Shown: positions 17,835-27,223, numbered from the stretch's first letter. The stretch: 64,000 nucleotides of DNA from Streptomyces sp. NBC_00683 (GCF_036226745.1 NZ_CP109013.1:7502001-7566000); one strand, 5' to 3'. Notes: a model not told the origin generated them from the sequence alone. Translations and numbers: made by a program.

Positions 17835-19412
17835 GTGTTCTACCGGGCCAGTCTGCAGGCTGCTGCAGCCCTTGCATCTCTTTCTCTGCTGGCCGGCTGC
17901 GGTTTGCTGTCCGACAGCAGTTCGGAAACCGACCAGCAGATAGCAGTCGGGACGACGAGTTCGCCCTCGACACTCGATCCTGCAGCGGCCTGGGACGGCT
18001 CCTGGGAGCTGATGAGGAACGTCTTCCAGACCCTGGTGAGCTTCCCCACCGGCACGATGAGCCCCGAGCCCGACGCGGCGGAGGACTGCCAGTTCACCGA
18101 TTCCACGAGCATGGCCTACCGGTGCAAGCTCCGTCAGGGCCTGAAGTTCTCCAACGGCGAGGCGATCAACGCCGAGGCCGTCAAGTACTCCATCGACCGG
18201 ATCGTGAAGATCAAGGTCAAGGGCGGCCCGGCCGGTCTGCTCGGCTCCCTCGACCGTGTGGAGACCAAGGGCGACGACACGGTCATCTTCCACCTCAGCA
18301 AGGCGGACGCGACCTTCCCGTTCATCCTGGCGACTCCGGCGATGTCGCTCGTCGCACCCAGTGAGTACCCCGCGGACAAGATCCGTGACGACGGCAAGGT
18401 CACCGGCTCAGGGCCGTACGTCCTGGAGTCGTACGAGCCCGGGAACAAGGCCGAGCTGACCAAGAACCCCGACTACAAGGGCTTCGCCAACCGCAAGAAC
18501 ACCGCCGTCACCATCCGCTACTTCAAGGACTCCGCCCCCATGGTGGACGCCCTGAAGAAGAAGGAGATCGACGCCACCTACCGCGGTCTGACCGCCGAGG
18601 AGGTCGTCGGCCTCGAGGACAACAAGAAGGACAACGCCGGTCTGCAGATCGTCGAGACCGTCGGCGCCGACATCCGCTTCCTGGTCTTCAACCCCAAGGA
18701 CCCGGCCGCAGGCAAGCCCGCGGTCCGGCGGGCCATCGCGCAGCTGGTGAACCGCGACGCCTTGGTCGCCAAGGTCTACCAGGGCACCGCGGAGCCGCTG
18801 TACTCCATGGTCCCCAAGGGCATCGCCGGCCACACGACGAGCTTCTTCGACGCCTTCGGCGACGCGAACAAGACCAAGGCCAAGGAGATCCTCACCGAGG
18901 CGGGGATCACCGAGCCGGTCGAGATGACGTTCTGGTTCACCACGGACCGCTACGGCTCCTCCACCGCCCCCGAGTTCGCCGAGATCAAGCGCCAGCTCGA
19001 GGACTCGGGCCTGTTCAAGATCACTCTGAAGAGCGCGCCGTGGAAGACCTTCCAGGAGGGCTTCACCAAGGGCGAGTACCCGGTCTTCGGCCGTGGATGG
19101 TTCCCCGACTTCCCGGACCCGGACAACTTCATCGCCCCGTTCGTCGGCAAGGACAGCGTCACCGGGACGCCCTACCTGACCGCGGAGATCGACCAGCAGC
19201 TGGCCTCGTCCCGCCAGGAGAGCGACCGCGGAGCCGTTTCCGCGCAGTTCAAGAAGGCTCAGGAGATCCTCGTCGAGGATGTCCGGCTGCTGCCGCTGTG
19301 GCAGGGCAAGCTGTACGTGGCGGCCGGCGAGGACATCGGCGGCGGCGAGCGCGCCCTGGACCCGCAGACGGTCATGCAGATGTGGGAGCTGTACCGCAAG
19401 GCCAGCTGGTAG
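17835..19412 (+). CDS. ABC transporter substrate-binding lipoprotein (peptide/nickel family 5)
   Basis: 525 residues, the usual length of DppA/OppA-type proteins. A lipoprotein signal ends LLAGC with the lipidated Cys22; the family signature region around RQGLKFSNGEAINAEAVKYS (about residues 98-117) follows. It would capture peptides outside the membrane. The GTG start is fixed by GAGGAG 8 bases upstream. No permease or ATPase gene is adjacent, so it is an orphan binding protein relying on a transporter encoded elsewhere. Confidence 0.92.
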   Translation: MFYRASLQAAAALASLSLLAGCGLLSDSSSETDQQIAVGTTSSPSTLDPAAAWDGSWELMRNVFQTLVSFPTGTMSPEPDAAEDCQFTDSTSMAYRCKLRQGLKFSNGEAINAEAVKYSIDRIVKIKVKGGPAGLLGSLDRVETKGDDTVIFHLSKADATFPFILATPAMSLVAPSEYPADKIRDDGKVTGSGPYVLESYEPGNKAELTKNPDYKGFANRKNTAVTIRYFKDSAPMVDALKKKEIDATYRGLTAEEVVGLEDNKKDNAGLQIVETVGADIRFLVFNPKDPAAGKPAVRRAIAQLVNRDALVAKVYQGTAEPLYSMVPKGIAGHTTSFFDAFGDANKTKAKEILTEAGITEPVEMTFWFTTDRYGSSTAPEFAEIKRQLEDSGLFKITLKSAPWKTFQEGFTKGEYPVFGRGWFPDFPDPDNFIAPFVGKDSVTGTPYLTAEIDQQLASSRQESDRGAVSAQFKKAQEILVEDVRLLPLWQGKLYVAAGEDIGGGERALDPQTVMQMWELYRKASW

Positions 19413-19489
19413 GGCTCGGGGCGGCCGTTGTCAGTGGCCCCCGGTAGGTTCTGTGGTCAAGAACCGATTGTGTACCGGAGGTTGTGGAC

Positions 19490-20173
19490 GTGACCGACAC
19501 CGACCTGCTGCCCGAATCCTGGCGCGGCGTCCTCGACGAAGAGCTGCAGAAGCCGTACTTCAAGGAGCTCACGGAATTCGTCGAGGAGGAGCGGGCCAGG
19601 GGGCCGGTGTATCCGCCGCGCGAAGAGGTCTTCGCCGCCCTTGACGCCACCCCGTACGACCGGGTCAAGGTGCTCATCCTCGGCCAGGACCCGTACCACG
19701 GCGAGGGGCAGGGGCACGGGCTCTGCTTCTCGGTACGGCCCGGCGTCAGGACGCCCCCTTCGCTGCGCAACATCTACAAGGAGATGAACGACGAGCTCGG
19801 CCTGCCGGTCCCGGACAACGGATACCTGATGCCGTGGGCCGAGCAGGGAGTCCTCCTGCTCAACGCGGTGCTGACGGTGCGCGGCGGCGAGGCCAATTCG
19901 CACAAGGCCAAGGGCTGGGAGAAGGTGACGGACGCGGTGATCCGTGCCGTCGCCGAGCGGCCCGACCCTGCGGTGTTCGTCCTCTGGGGCAACTACGCGC
20001 AGAAGAAGATCCCGCTGATCGACCAGGACCGCCACGTGGTGGTGAAGGGGGCGCACCCCTCGCCGCTCTCCGCGAAGAAGTGGTTCGGCTCCCGCCCCTT
20101 CACCCAGATCAACGAGGCGGTCGCCGCCCAGGGCCACGAGGCCATCGACTGGCGTATCCCGGACCTGGGGTGA
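19490..20173 (+). CDS. ung: Uracil-DNA glycosylase (family 1)
   Basis: 227 residues with both family-1 motifs: GQDPYHGEGQ (water-activating Asp) and HPSPLSA. It excises uracil from DNA in base-excision repair. There are two in-frame GTG codons; GGAGG (19477-19481) is 8 bases before 19490 but only 2 before 19484, so MTDTDLLPESW is the better start. No partner gene is linked. Confidence 0.96.
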   Translation: MTDTDLLPESWRGVLDEELQKPYFKELTEFVEEERARGPVYPPREEVFAALDATPYDRVKVLILGQDPYHGEGQGHGLCFSVRPGVRTPPSLRNIYKEMNDELGLPVPDNGYLMPWAEQGVLLLNAVLTVRGGEANSHKAKGWEKVTDAVIRAVAERPDPAVFVLWGNYAQKKIPLIDQDRHVVVKGAHPSPLSAKKWFGSRPFTQINEAVAAQGHEAIDWRIPDLG

Positions 20174-20282
20174 GGGCGACCCGGCCGGCAGTTCCGGTCC
20201 GCGCCTGAGCGGCTTTCCCGGCGGCTGCGGCTAGCGTTCGACCGACCGGAACGGGCTGGACGGGCTTACCAGGGAGACCGCG

Positions 20283-20768
20283 GTGGCGGAGCAGCAGGAG
20301 GCGTCGAAGGACGCCGTCATGACCAGGATCGGCCAGGCGATCATGCTGCTGCACGGAGGGGACAGGGAAGAGGCCCGCAACCGCTTCGGGGCCATCTGGT
20401 CGGAGATCGGCGAGGAGGGCGATGCCCTCCACCGCTGCACCCTCGCGCACTACATGGCCGACACCCAGGACGATCCCGGCGATGAGCTCGCATGGGACCT
20501 CCGGGCGCTGACGGCCGCGGAAGGGCTGAGCGGCGGGCCGGTCGCGGAGCACCGGGACGCGACCGCGGTCCGGGCCTTCTTTCCCTCCCTGCACCTCAAT
20601 CTCGCGGCGGACTACCTCAAGCTGCAGCGCCCCGAGTCCGCCCGGATCCATCTGGACCGGGCGTGGGACGCCGCCGGTGTGCTCGGGGACGACGGATACG
20701 GCGGGGGCGTCCGGGCCGCCATCGGACGCCTGGAGCAGCGGATGCGGGGCAGCGCCGCGGGGGAGTGA
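20283..20768 (+). CDS. TPR-like helical repeat protein, hypothetical
   Basis: 161 residues, all helical, with two TPR-like segments (AIMLLHGGDREEARNRFGAI and LHLNLAADYLKLQRPESARI). The GTG start has AGGGAG 6 bases upstream. No signal peptide. Likely a protein-interaction helper; no function can be assigned. Confidence 0.75.
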   Translation: MAEQQEASKDAVMTRIGQAIMLLHGGDREEARNRFGAIWSEIGEEGDALHRCTLAHYMADTQDDPGDELAWDLRALTAAEGLSGGPVAEHRDATAVRAFFPSLHLNLAADYLKLQRPESARIHLDRAWDAAGVLGDDGYGGGVRAAIGRLEQRMRGSAAGE

Positions 20769-20799
20769 GGCGGGCCCGCCCATGACCGGGCGGCCCGCC
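20769..20799. terminator. Terminator between convergent genes
   Basis: Stem GGCGGGCCCGCCC/GGGCGGCCCGCC with a one-base bulge, directly after the stop of the TPR-like gene and before the stop of the convergent lipoprotein gene. Confidence 0.65.
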
Positions 20800-20818
20800 C
20801 CGTACGGGACTTCGCGGC

Positions 20819-21274
20819 TCAGCGGCCGTATGTCTCGTCGCAGATGAGGGACTGCGGGCTGCCCGCCGGCCAGCGCCCGTACCCACGCCCGAGTCTGCAG
20901 ACATCGCTCCCGGTGACGACGGAGCCCGGCACGGCAGGGAGCGCCGCGGGCGGAACGGCGGACACCCGGCGAGGTGTCCGGACTCCCGGGGTGCCGGCCG
21001 GTTCGTACTGCCGTGGGGCCCGTGGCGCCGTTCTCCGGGCCGGGGAGGGTGCTCCTGGGGACACGGCCCGCACGGACGTCACGGGACCCGGCAGGGCCTC
21101 GAGGGAGTCCCGGACGGGCGGCTGCACGATCTGGGGTGCCACGTCCTGGACGGGTCTGCCGGCCCCGGAGCGTGGCGCGACGGTTCTCTTCGAGGGTTCC
21201 ACCGACACGCAGCCGGAGACAGCTGTGACAGCAATCCCCACCAGCAGCGTTGCTGTGATTCTGATTCGATGCAC
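20819..21274 (-). CDS. Putative secreted lipoprotein, proline/arginine-rich
   Basis: 151 residues: signal peptide with basic start and hydrophobic core ending AVSGC (Cys22), then a long low-complexity Pro/Arg/Val region, then a short C-terminal domain with two cysteines (DVCRLGRGYGRWP, LICDETYGR). I choose the GTG at 21274 because it gives a normal-length lipoprotein signal; a TTG at 21322 would add 16 residues and spoil it. The conserved tail with Cys pair resembles small Streptomyces secreted proteins of unknown function. Confidence 0.65.
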   Translation of the reverse strand: MHRIRITATLLVGIAVTAVSGCVSVEPSKRTVAPRSGAGRPVQDVAPQIVQPPVRDSLEALPGPVTSVRAVSPGAPSPARRTAPRAPRQYEPAGTPGVRTPRRVSAVPPAALPAVPGSVVTGSDVCRLGRGYGRWPAGSPQSLICDETYGR

Positions 21275-21421
21275 CCGGGTAACTCTGCTCGGTCGTCCCG
21301 CCCGGTGACAGCCGGTGAGCAAGGATTGGCCCGCACGAGTGACCCGGTCAGCGACGTGCCCCGGAAGCGGCGGCGGAGAGTCAGGGGCGTCAGGCGGGGC
21401 GTGGGGTGAGGGTCCGAGCCG

Positions 21422-21934
21422 TCACTCCCCGGTCGCGCCGTCGATCCGTTCCCGTACGAGGTCCGCGTGACCGTTGTGCCGGGCGTACTCCTCGATCATG
21501 TGCGTGTAGATCCAGCGGAGGCTGAAGGGCTTGCCCCCGCGGCTCAGGCCGACCGAGAGGCCGTCGAGTTCGAACTTCGCCGAATTCAGCCGTGCCACCT
21601 CGATCTCCGCCAGCCAGGTCGCGTGCGCCTCCTCCCAGGTGTCCGCCTCGGTGAGGTGGAACTCCCCGTCCGGGTCCTCGTCGCTGCCGTAGATCGGCGG
21701 TACGTCCTCACCGACCAGCACCTCGCGGAACCAGCCGCGCTCGACCTCCGCCAGATGCCGCACCAGTCCGAGCAGCGTGAACTCCGAAGGAGGCACGGAC
21801 GCCTCCCGCAACTGGGCGTCGGTGAGGCCCGCGCACTTCATGGCGAGCGTCTCGCGGTGGTAGTCCAGCCACCCCTCGAGCATCTGGCGCTCGGCGGCGT
21901 CGAAGGCGGGTTCGGTACGTTCGTCTGTCGTCAT
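21422..21934 (-). CDS. DinB / DUF664 family protein (mycothiol-dependent type)
   Basis: 170 residues of the four-helix DinB fold as in DUF664: LTDAQLREASVPPSEFTLLG, HLAEVERGWFREVL and the C-terminal WIYTHMIEEYARHNGHADL. Metal-ligand histidines (HLAEVERGW, MIEEYARHNGH) are present. Relatives include mycothiol transferases acting on thiol-reactive compounds; the substrate is unknown. The second ATG (21934) is chosen since AAGGA lies 8 bases upstream; the first ATG directly abuts that site. Confidence 0.88.
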   Translation of the reverse strand: MTTDERTEPAFDAAERQMLEGWLDYHRETLAMKCAGLTDAQLREASVPPSEFTLLGLVRHLAEVERGWFREVLVGEDVPPIYGSDEDPDGEFHLTEADTWEEAHATWLAEIEVARLNSAKFELDGLSVGLSRGGKPFSLRWIYTHMIEEYARHNGHADLVRERIDGATGE

Positions 21935-21975
21935 GCCGGCCATCCTTGCTCAACGATCATGAGCACGGCCAGCGA

Positions 21976-22590
21976 TTACAGGTTGTCGGCGGCCTGGACG
22001 CCCAGCATCCCGCGCAGCAGCTCGGCGCAGCCGGTACGCAGTTCGTCCTCGGTCGGAACGGAGCGGTGGTACGAGCCCGCGGCGCAGGCGAACATCATCC
22101 CTTCCGCCCAGGCCACGAGCGACAGCGCGTGGCGCTCCGGTTCGGCGGATCCTGCCGCTGTCATCAGGGCGACGAGGGGTTCGCGGAACTGCCGGCCCGC
22201 GGCATCGTAGAACGCCCGCAGTTCGGGGCGCCTGGTGGCCTCCAGAGCGAGTTCGTAGCGGCAGACCAAGAGTTCCGGATGGCCGGTCAGATAGCGGTGC
22301 AGTGCGCGTGCCAGTCCGGTGGCGGCGGAGGCGGGGGCCCCGTCCGCCGGAAGCTCTCCGGGGGCGAGCACCTGTGCCTCGCGTTCCGCGAGCCGGCGCA
22401 CGGCGGCTTCCAGCAGCGCCTGGCGGGTGCGTGCGTGGTTCGACGTCGACCCCTGGGGGAGTCCGGCCCGCTCGTCCACCGCGCGATGGGTGAGGCCCCG
22501 CATCCCGCGCTCCGCGAGCAGCGTGAGCGCGGTGTCGGCGATCAGGCCTGCGCGGGAGGGGCCGGGTGTCCCGGTGGTGCGTGTGGGCAT
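21976..22590 (-). CDS. TetR family transcriptional regulator
   Basis: 204 residues: N-terminal HTH (about 12-58: ADTALTLLAERGMRGLTHRA, then DERAGLPQGSTSNH), and a helical ligand domain. It is divergent from a FAD monooxygenase with an 81-bp gap holding two matching dyads, so it likely represses itself and the monooxygenase and is relieved by a small aromatic or drug-like ligand. Confidence 0.93.
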   Translation of the reverse strand: MPTRTTGTPGPSRAGLIADTALTLLAERGMRGLTHRAVDERAGLPQGSTSNHARTRQALLEAAVRRLAEREAQVLAPGELPADGAPASAATGLARALHRYLTGHPELLVCRYELALEATRRPELRAFYDAAGRQFREPLVALMTAAGSAEPERHALSLVAWAEGMMFACAAGSYHRSVPTEDELRTGCAELLRGMLGVQAADNL

Positions 22591-22610
22591 GGGGCCAATC
22601 TACCGCCGTC

Positions 22611-22654
22611 ACTACGGCTGTAGTACGGTGGATCTCGCAACTACAGGTGTAGTT
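22611..22654. promoter_or_regulatory. Two TetR-type operators
   Basis: ACTACG-GC-TGTAGT (22611-22624, one mismatch) and perfect AACTACA-GG-TGTAGTT (22639-22654). They share the half-site ACTACA, lie 29 bp centre to centre, and fill the gap between the divergent regulator and monooxygenase genes. Confidence 0.8.
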
Positions 22655-22671
22655 CCGAGGAGGGCTCAGTC

Positions 22672-23883
22672 ATGAGGACACCCCACGCGGTGATCATCGG
22701 CAGCGGAATCGGCGGACTCACCGCCGCCACGGCGCTGCACCGGTGCGGCTGGCATGTCACCGTCCTGGAGCGCGCGCCCTCGGTGGAGCCGGTCGGCGCC
22801 GGCATCAGTCTCTCTCCCAACGCCCAGCGCGCACTGGACGTCATCGGCCTAGGCGACACGATCAGGTCCCTCGCGGCCTGGCAGGGCGACGGCGGGATGC
22901 GCACCCCGGCCGGACGCTGGCTCGCCCGTACGAACAGCGCGGCAGCGGCGGAGAGGTTCGGAGGCCCCCTGGTCCTGCTGCACCGTTCCGTCCTGATCGA
23001 CCTGCTCCGCGCCGGGATTCCCGACACCGCACTCCACACCGGCACACCGGCACAACTCGTCGGCGCCGGCAGCGCGGGCGGCCGGCGGGCCGTCGTGAGG
23101 ACACCCTCCGGGGACATCGAGGCCGACCTCGTCGTCGGGGCCGACGGCATCGGCTCGTCCGTACGTTCCGCACTCTTCCCGCAGCACCCGGGTCCCACCT
23201 ACAGCGGTTTCACCACCTGGCGTGTCATCGCCCCTTCGCCCGGCAGCCCGATCGGCTCGCAGGAGACCTGGGGTCGAGGCGCCCTGTGGGGCAGCCATCC
23301 GCTGAAGGACGGCCGGATCTACGCCTACGCCGCGGCCACCGCCCCGGCCGGGACGGTCGCATCCGACGACGAGAAGGCGGAACTGCTGCGCAGGTTCGGC
23401 GACTGGCACGACCCGGTTCCCGAAATCATCGGCGCCGTCACACCCGATGAGATCCTGCGTCACGACGTGTACCACCTGACCGACCCGCTGCCCTCCTTCC
23501 ACAAGGGGCGCACGGTACTCGTGGGTGACGCCGCGCACGCCATGGCACCCACGCTCGGCCAGGGCGGCAACCAGGCCATCGAGGACGCCATCGTGCTCGC
23601 CCACCACCTCACGCCGGACGGCGGCCCGGGGGAGGGGGCGGCCGCCTACAGCGCGGCCAGGCTGCCCCGTACGACGGCGATCGTCCGCAAGTCCGCACAG
23701 GTCTCCCGGCTGATGCAGCTGTCCAGCGGGCCGGCCGCCGCACTCCGGAACGGGCTGATGTCCACCGTCTCCCGCCTCGGCCCGGGGCTCGTCCTGCGGA
23801 CCTTCGACGGGATCGCCGACTGGCAGCCGCCGCAGCGCACGTATGCTGCCGGAACCAGGGACGGGCATATGACGCGGCCGTGA
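22672..23883 (+). CDS. FAD-dependent aromatic monooxygenase (PHBH-like)
   Basis: 403 residues: N-terminal Rossmann GSGIGGLTAATALHRCG (about 7-23), the middle VGADGIGSSVRSAL, and GDAAHAMAPTLGQGGNQAIED binding FAD ribityl. Such flavoproteins hydroxylate aromatic or polyketide substrates using NAD(P)H and O2. ATG at 22672 follows GAGGAGG. Controlled by the divergent TetR. Its last codon overlaps an upstream GTG that could begin the next gene, so the two are at least co-transcribed. Confidence 0.92.
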   Translation: MRTPHAVIIGSGIGGLTAATALHRCGWHVTVLERAPSVEPVGAGISLSPNAQRALDVIGLGDTIRSLAAWQGDGGMRTPAGRWLARTNSAAAAERFGGPLVLLHRSVLIDLLRAGIPDTALHTGTPAQLVGAGSAGGRRAVVRTPSGDIEADLVVGADGIGSSVRSALFPQHPGPTYSGFTTWRVIAPSPGSPIGSQETWGRGALWGSHPLKDGRIYAYAAATAPAGTVASDDEKAELLRRFGDWHDPVPEIIGAVTPDEILRHDVYHLTDPLPSFHKGRTVLVGDAAHAMAPTLGQGGNQAIEDAIVLAHHLTPDGGPGEGAAAYSAARLPRTTAIVRKSAQVSRLMQLSSGPAAALRNGLMSTVSRLGPGLVLRTFDGIADWQPPQRTYAAGTRDGHMTRP

Positions 23884-23915
23884 CACGGGCGTGCAAGGAC
23901 GACAGGGAGACACTG

Positions 23916-24821
23916 GTGAAGGTCGGCTGCATCGGACTCGGCGACATCGCGCAGAAGGCGTATCTGCCGGTTCTGACGGCACTTCCCGGAGTCGAGCTGC
24001 ATCTGCAGACCCGCACACCGGCCACCCTGGCGGCCGTCGCGGAGACCCATCGGATCCCCTCGCGGCAGCTCCACGCAGACCTCGACTCGCTCCTGGCCCA
24101 GGGACTGGACGCCGCCTTCGTGCACGCGCCGACCCCCGTGCACCCGGAGATCACCGGCCGGCTCCTCGAAGCGGGTGTGCCCACCTACGTCGACAAGCCG
24201 CTCGCCCATGAACTCGCCGACTCCGAGCGGCTGGTGGCCCTGGCCGAGGAGCGCGGCGTGAGCCTTGCCGTCGGGTTCAACCGCCGTCTCGCCCCGTCCT
24301 ACGCGCAGTGCATCGAGCACCCGCGCGAGCTGATTCTGCTGCAGAAGAACCGGGTCGGGCTGCCCGAGGACCCGCGCAGCATGGTGCTCGACGACTTCAT
24401 CCACGTCGTCGACACGCTGCGCTTCCTGGTGCCCGGCCCGGTCACCAGCACCGTCGTGCGGGCACGGATCATCGACGGTCTCATGCACCATGTGGTCCTT
24501 CAGCTGTCGGGAGACGGTTTCACCGCCATCGGCATGATGAACCGGCTCAACGGATCGACCGAGGAGATCCTCGAGGTCTCCGGCCAGGACTCCAAGCGGC
24601 AGGTCCTCAACCTCGCCGACGTCGTCGACCACAAGGGCCAGCCCACCGTCCGGCGGCGCGGTGACTGGGTACCCGTCGCACGCCAGCGCGGCATCGAGCA
24701 GAGCGTGCTGTCCTTCCTGGACGGGATCAGGGCCGGAAAGGTGCTCAGCGCCCAGGACGCCCTGGAGACTCACCGTCTGTGCGAGCGCGTGGTCCGTGAC
24801 GCGTTGGAGCAGGCGTCCTGA
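23916..24821 (+). CDS. Gfo/Idh/MocA family oxidoreductase
   Basis: 301 residues. N-terminal NAD(P) fold opens MKVGCIGLGDIAQ, with THAPTPVH-like strand (HAPTPVHPEI) and the family lysine in YVDKPLA (EKP-type). Acts on a sugar or similar polyol; substrate unknown. I place the start at the GTG at 23916 because AGGGAG is 6 bases before it and the Rossmann strand then begins at residue 2; a GTG at 23880 overlapping the previous stop would add 12 residues without homology. Its 3' end overlaps lnt by 77 bp tail to tail. Confidence 0.88.
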   Translation: MKVGCIGLGDIAQKAYLPVLTALPGVELHLQTRTPATLAAVAETHRIPSRQLHADLDSLLAQGLDAAFVHAPTPVHPEITGRLLEAGVPTYVDKPLAHELADSERLVALAEERGVSLAVGFNRRLAPSYAQCIEHPRELILLQKNRVGLPEDPRSMVLDDFIHVVDTLRFLVPGPVTSTVVRARIIDGLMHHVVLQLSGDGFTAIGMMNRLNGSTEEILEVSGQDSKRQVLNLADVVDHKGQPTVRRRGDWVPVARQRGIEQSVLSFLDGIRAGKVLSAQDALETHRLCERVVRDALEQAS

Positions 24822-26388
24822 GGGACCGCACACCCGCCACGGCGAAGAAGGCGGCCAGCACCGCCAACGCCGCGTACACCGGCCACGCACCGAGGCGCAC
24901 ATAGAGCGTCGTGCCCCGGGCGAGCGGTACGTCGAACACGGCAGCCTCACTCGCGTCCGTGCCGATCCACGTGCCCACCCGTTCGCCCTCGGGGCCGTAC
25001 ACCGCGCTGACGCCCGTCAGGGTGGCGTGCACCATCGGGCGCCCGCTCTCGGCCGCGCGCAGCGCCCCGAGCGACGCGTGCTGCTCCGGCGCCCAGCTGT
25101 GCTGGAACGTCGAGGTGGACGACTGGGCGATCAGCACTTGTGCGCCGTCCTTGGCGAGCCGTCTGCTCATGTCGGGAAACGCCGACTCGAAGCACACCAG
25201 CGGCCCGAGCCGCAGCCCGTCCTCACCCGGCAGGCGCATCACCACCGGACGGCTGCCGCGCAGCCGGTCCTCACCCGCGGCCTTGCCCACGGAGGTCGCC
25301 CAGCCCAGCACCGCACGGGCCGGGACGTACTCACCGAACGGCACCAGACGCATCTTGTCGTAGCGGTCCCCGGTCGGCCCGTCCGGACCCACCAGTACCG
25401 CCGACTTGAAGATCCCGGCGCGGTCCGGGCCGTCCTTCCGCCTGGCATCCATGTTCACCAGCACGTCGGCCCCGACCAGCCGCGAGAGCGCCGCGATCCG
25501 GGCCGCCGTCGCAGGGCTGCGCGAAAGATCGACACCCACACTGCTCTCGCCCCACACCACCAGGTCGACATCCCGCCCGGCGAGACCGCGGGTCAACTCC
25601 TCGCTGCGCGCGAACCGGCGCTCGACGCTGCCGGGGCCGTCGACGACACCCGGCTGCACGACGGCGATCCGGGCCGTTCCGGAGCTCTCCGGCCGAGGCG
25701 CCCACACCCACAGCGCGCCGACGAACAGCGTGCACGCCACCAGCGAGGCGGCCGCGGCAGTGCGGGCCCCAGGTACGGCGACCAGCAGAGCGACCGCCGT
25801 GTTCACCGCCAGGACGAGCAGACTGACCAGCCACACACCACCCACCGACGCGGTCCGCAGCGCGGGCGCGAACTCCCACTGGCTGGCCCCCAGCAGCCCC
25901 CAGGGGCCGCCGAGTCCCTCCCAGGAGCGGACGAGCTCGATCATCAGCCAGCCGGAAGGCACCACGGCGACAGCCGCGACCGCGCGGAGCACGGACGGTG
26001 ATCCGCCGATCAGCCTGGCCACCAGCAGGCCCCAAGGGGCCCACAACAGGCCGAGCAGCGCCGCGAGAACCACGATGAACACGTGCAGGCTCGGAACGAG
26101 CCAGTGGTGCACGGCGAGCATGAAGCCCATGCCGCCGAGCCATCCGTCGAGGGCCGCCCGCCGCCCGGTGTCCGCCGACCGGATCAGGAGCAGCCAGGGC
26201 ACCAGTGCGACATAGGCGAACCACCAGAGCGACGGTTCGGGAAACGCCAGGGCGGGCAGTGCGCCCGCGAGCAGGGCAGCGGCGGCGCGCCACCCGGGTG
26301 AGCGCAGCAGGCGTACGCCGGGCCGGACCCCGTTGGCCGGGCCGTCCGAAACCCGGTCTGCCGGAACCCGCCCGCCCCGCAACGGCAT
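24745..26388 (-). CDS. lnt: Apolipoprotein N-acyltransferase
   Basis: 547 residues: about seven N-terminal membrane segments (residues 25-240), then a nitrilase-like domain with the Glu-Lys-Cys triad (VVWGESSVG, YDKMRLVPFGEYVP, LVCFESAFPD), then a last membrane helix. It adds the third acyl chain to lipoproteins outside the membrane. The start at 26388 is firm: AAGGAGG 7 bases upstream. From memory, S. coelicolor has two Lnt genes, one in this same genomic setting (Lnt2). The stop lies 77 bp inside the convergent oxidoreductase gene. Confidence 0.95.
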   Translation of the reverse strand: MPLRGGRVPADRVSDGPANGVRPGVRLLRSPGWRAAAALLAGALPALAFPEPSLWWFAYVALVPWLLLIRSADTGRRAALDGWLGGMGFMLAVHHWLVPSLHVFIVVLAALLGLLWAPWGLLVARLIGGSPSVLRAVAAVAVVPSGWLMIELVRSWEGLGGPWGLLGASQWEFAPALRTASVGGVWLVSLLVLAVNTAVALLVAVPGARTAAAASLVACTLFVGALWVWAPRPESSGTARIAVVQPGVVDGPGSVERRFARSEELTRGLAGRDVDLVVWGESSVGVDLSRSPATAARIAALSRLVGADVLVNMDARRKDGPDRAGIFKSAVLVGPDGPTGDRYDKMRLVPFGEYVPARAVLGWATSVGKAAGEDRLRGSRPVVMRLPGEDGLRLGPLVCFESAFPDMSRRLAKDGAQVLIAQSSTSTFQHSWAPEQHASLGALRAAESGRPMVHATLTGVSAVYGPEGERVGTWIGTDASEAAVFDVPLARGTTLYVRLGAWPVYAALAVLAAFFAVAGVRSLRTPAPTRHGPRARTDGESPGRPGR

Positions 26389-26498
26389 ACCGTGTCCTCC
26401 TTGCCGGTCCGCCCACGTGATCCCAGTGTGGGGCAGAAGATCGGCAGCGCACAGTGGGCGTGCCGTCCGACACGGCCCCGCGGGCCCCGGGAGCAGGC

Positions 26499-26590
26499 GG
26501 TGACCCCGGCGCCGGGCGGGGGCCCGTGCGGTGACCCCGGCGCCATGCGGGGGTCCGGGCGGTGACCCCCGGCCCCGGGCGCGGGGCTCA
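26499..26590. repeat. Three tandem 31-bp repeats
   Basis: Copies starting GGTGACCCC at 26499, 26530 and 26561, exactly 31 bp apart, G/C only apart from a few bases. They lie upstream of lnt and run into the stop codon of the SnoaL-like gene. Confidence 0.85.
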
Positions 26591-27064
26591 GCCGGTGGCG
26601 GCCCCGGGCGCGCACCGCCACATCTCACGGGCCTCGACGGCACGGATCCGCCAGCCCGGCTCCGTACGCAGCAGGTCGAAGGCATACCTGCCGCCGGAGA
26701 CGAAGGCCGGCGCCGTCCCGTGCCCGCCGGCTTCGGCTTCCGGGCCCATCGGATTCAGATAGTCCGCCCGCACCCGTGCCTGGTCACCGGGGTAGCCGCC
26801 AAGATCCTGGAGATCGAGCCGCCGGTTGACGATCAGGTGCTGGCGGACGGGGGAGGCGCGCAGGGTCCGGGCGAGCCACTGTGCGATCTCCGGTGCCGTG
26901 CCCTCGATCCCTCCCGCACCGCGGTAGTCGGCGCGGCCGTCCTCGGTGAACAACGCGATGTAGTCGTCCCAGGTGCCGTCGTCCACCGCGACCGCGTAGT
27001 CAGTGATCACTGCATCGATGGAGAGCCGGTCCATCACCGTCGCGAGAGCCACGCGCTGTGTCAT
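26588..27064 (-). CDS. SnoaL-like (nuclear transport factor 2 fold) protein
   Basis: 158 residues with the NTF2-like signature of SnoaL_4: AVITDYAVAVDDGTWDDYIA, LFTEDGRADYRG and C-terminal W(R)IRAVEAREMWR. Such proteins are small ketosteroid-isomerase-like enzymes or ligand binders. The ATG at 27064 follows GGAGA by 8 bases. No linked pathway. Confidence 0.82.
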   Translation of the reverse strand: MTQRVALATVMDRLSIDAVITDYAVAVDDGTWDDYIALFTEDGRADYRGAGGIEGTAPEIAQWLARTLRASPVRQHLIVNRRLDLQDLGGYPGDQARVRADYLNPMGPEAEAGGHGTAPAFVSGGRYAFDLLRTEPGWRIRAVEAREMWRCAPGAATG

Positions 27065-27223
27065 CGCGCAAGTCTCCGCCCACGGGAGCGGCAGGCCAAG
27101 GGTCCGGCACCGGCCGTGGCCGGACTGTGCCCCGGCGGGAGACGATTCCGGAGCTCCTCGTGCGGGGCACGTGCGCACGTGTACCGGGCGGCTGACGGAC
27201 GCGGCTCCTTGACGCCGCTCACG

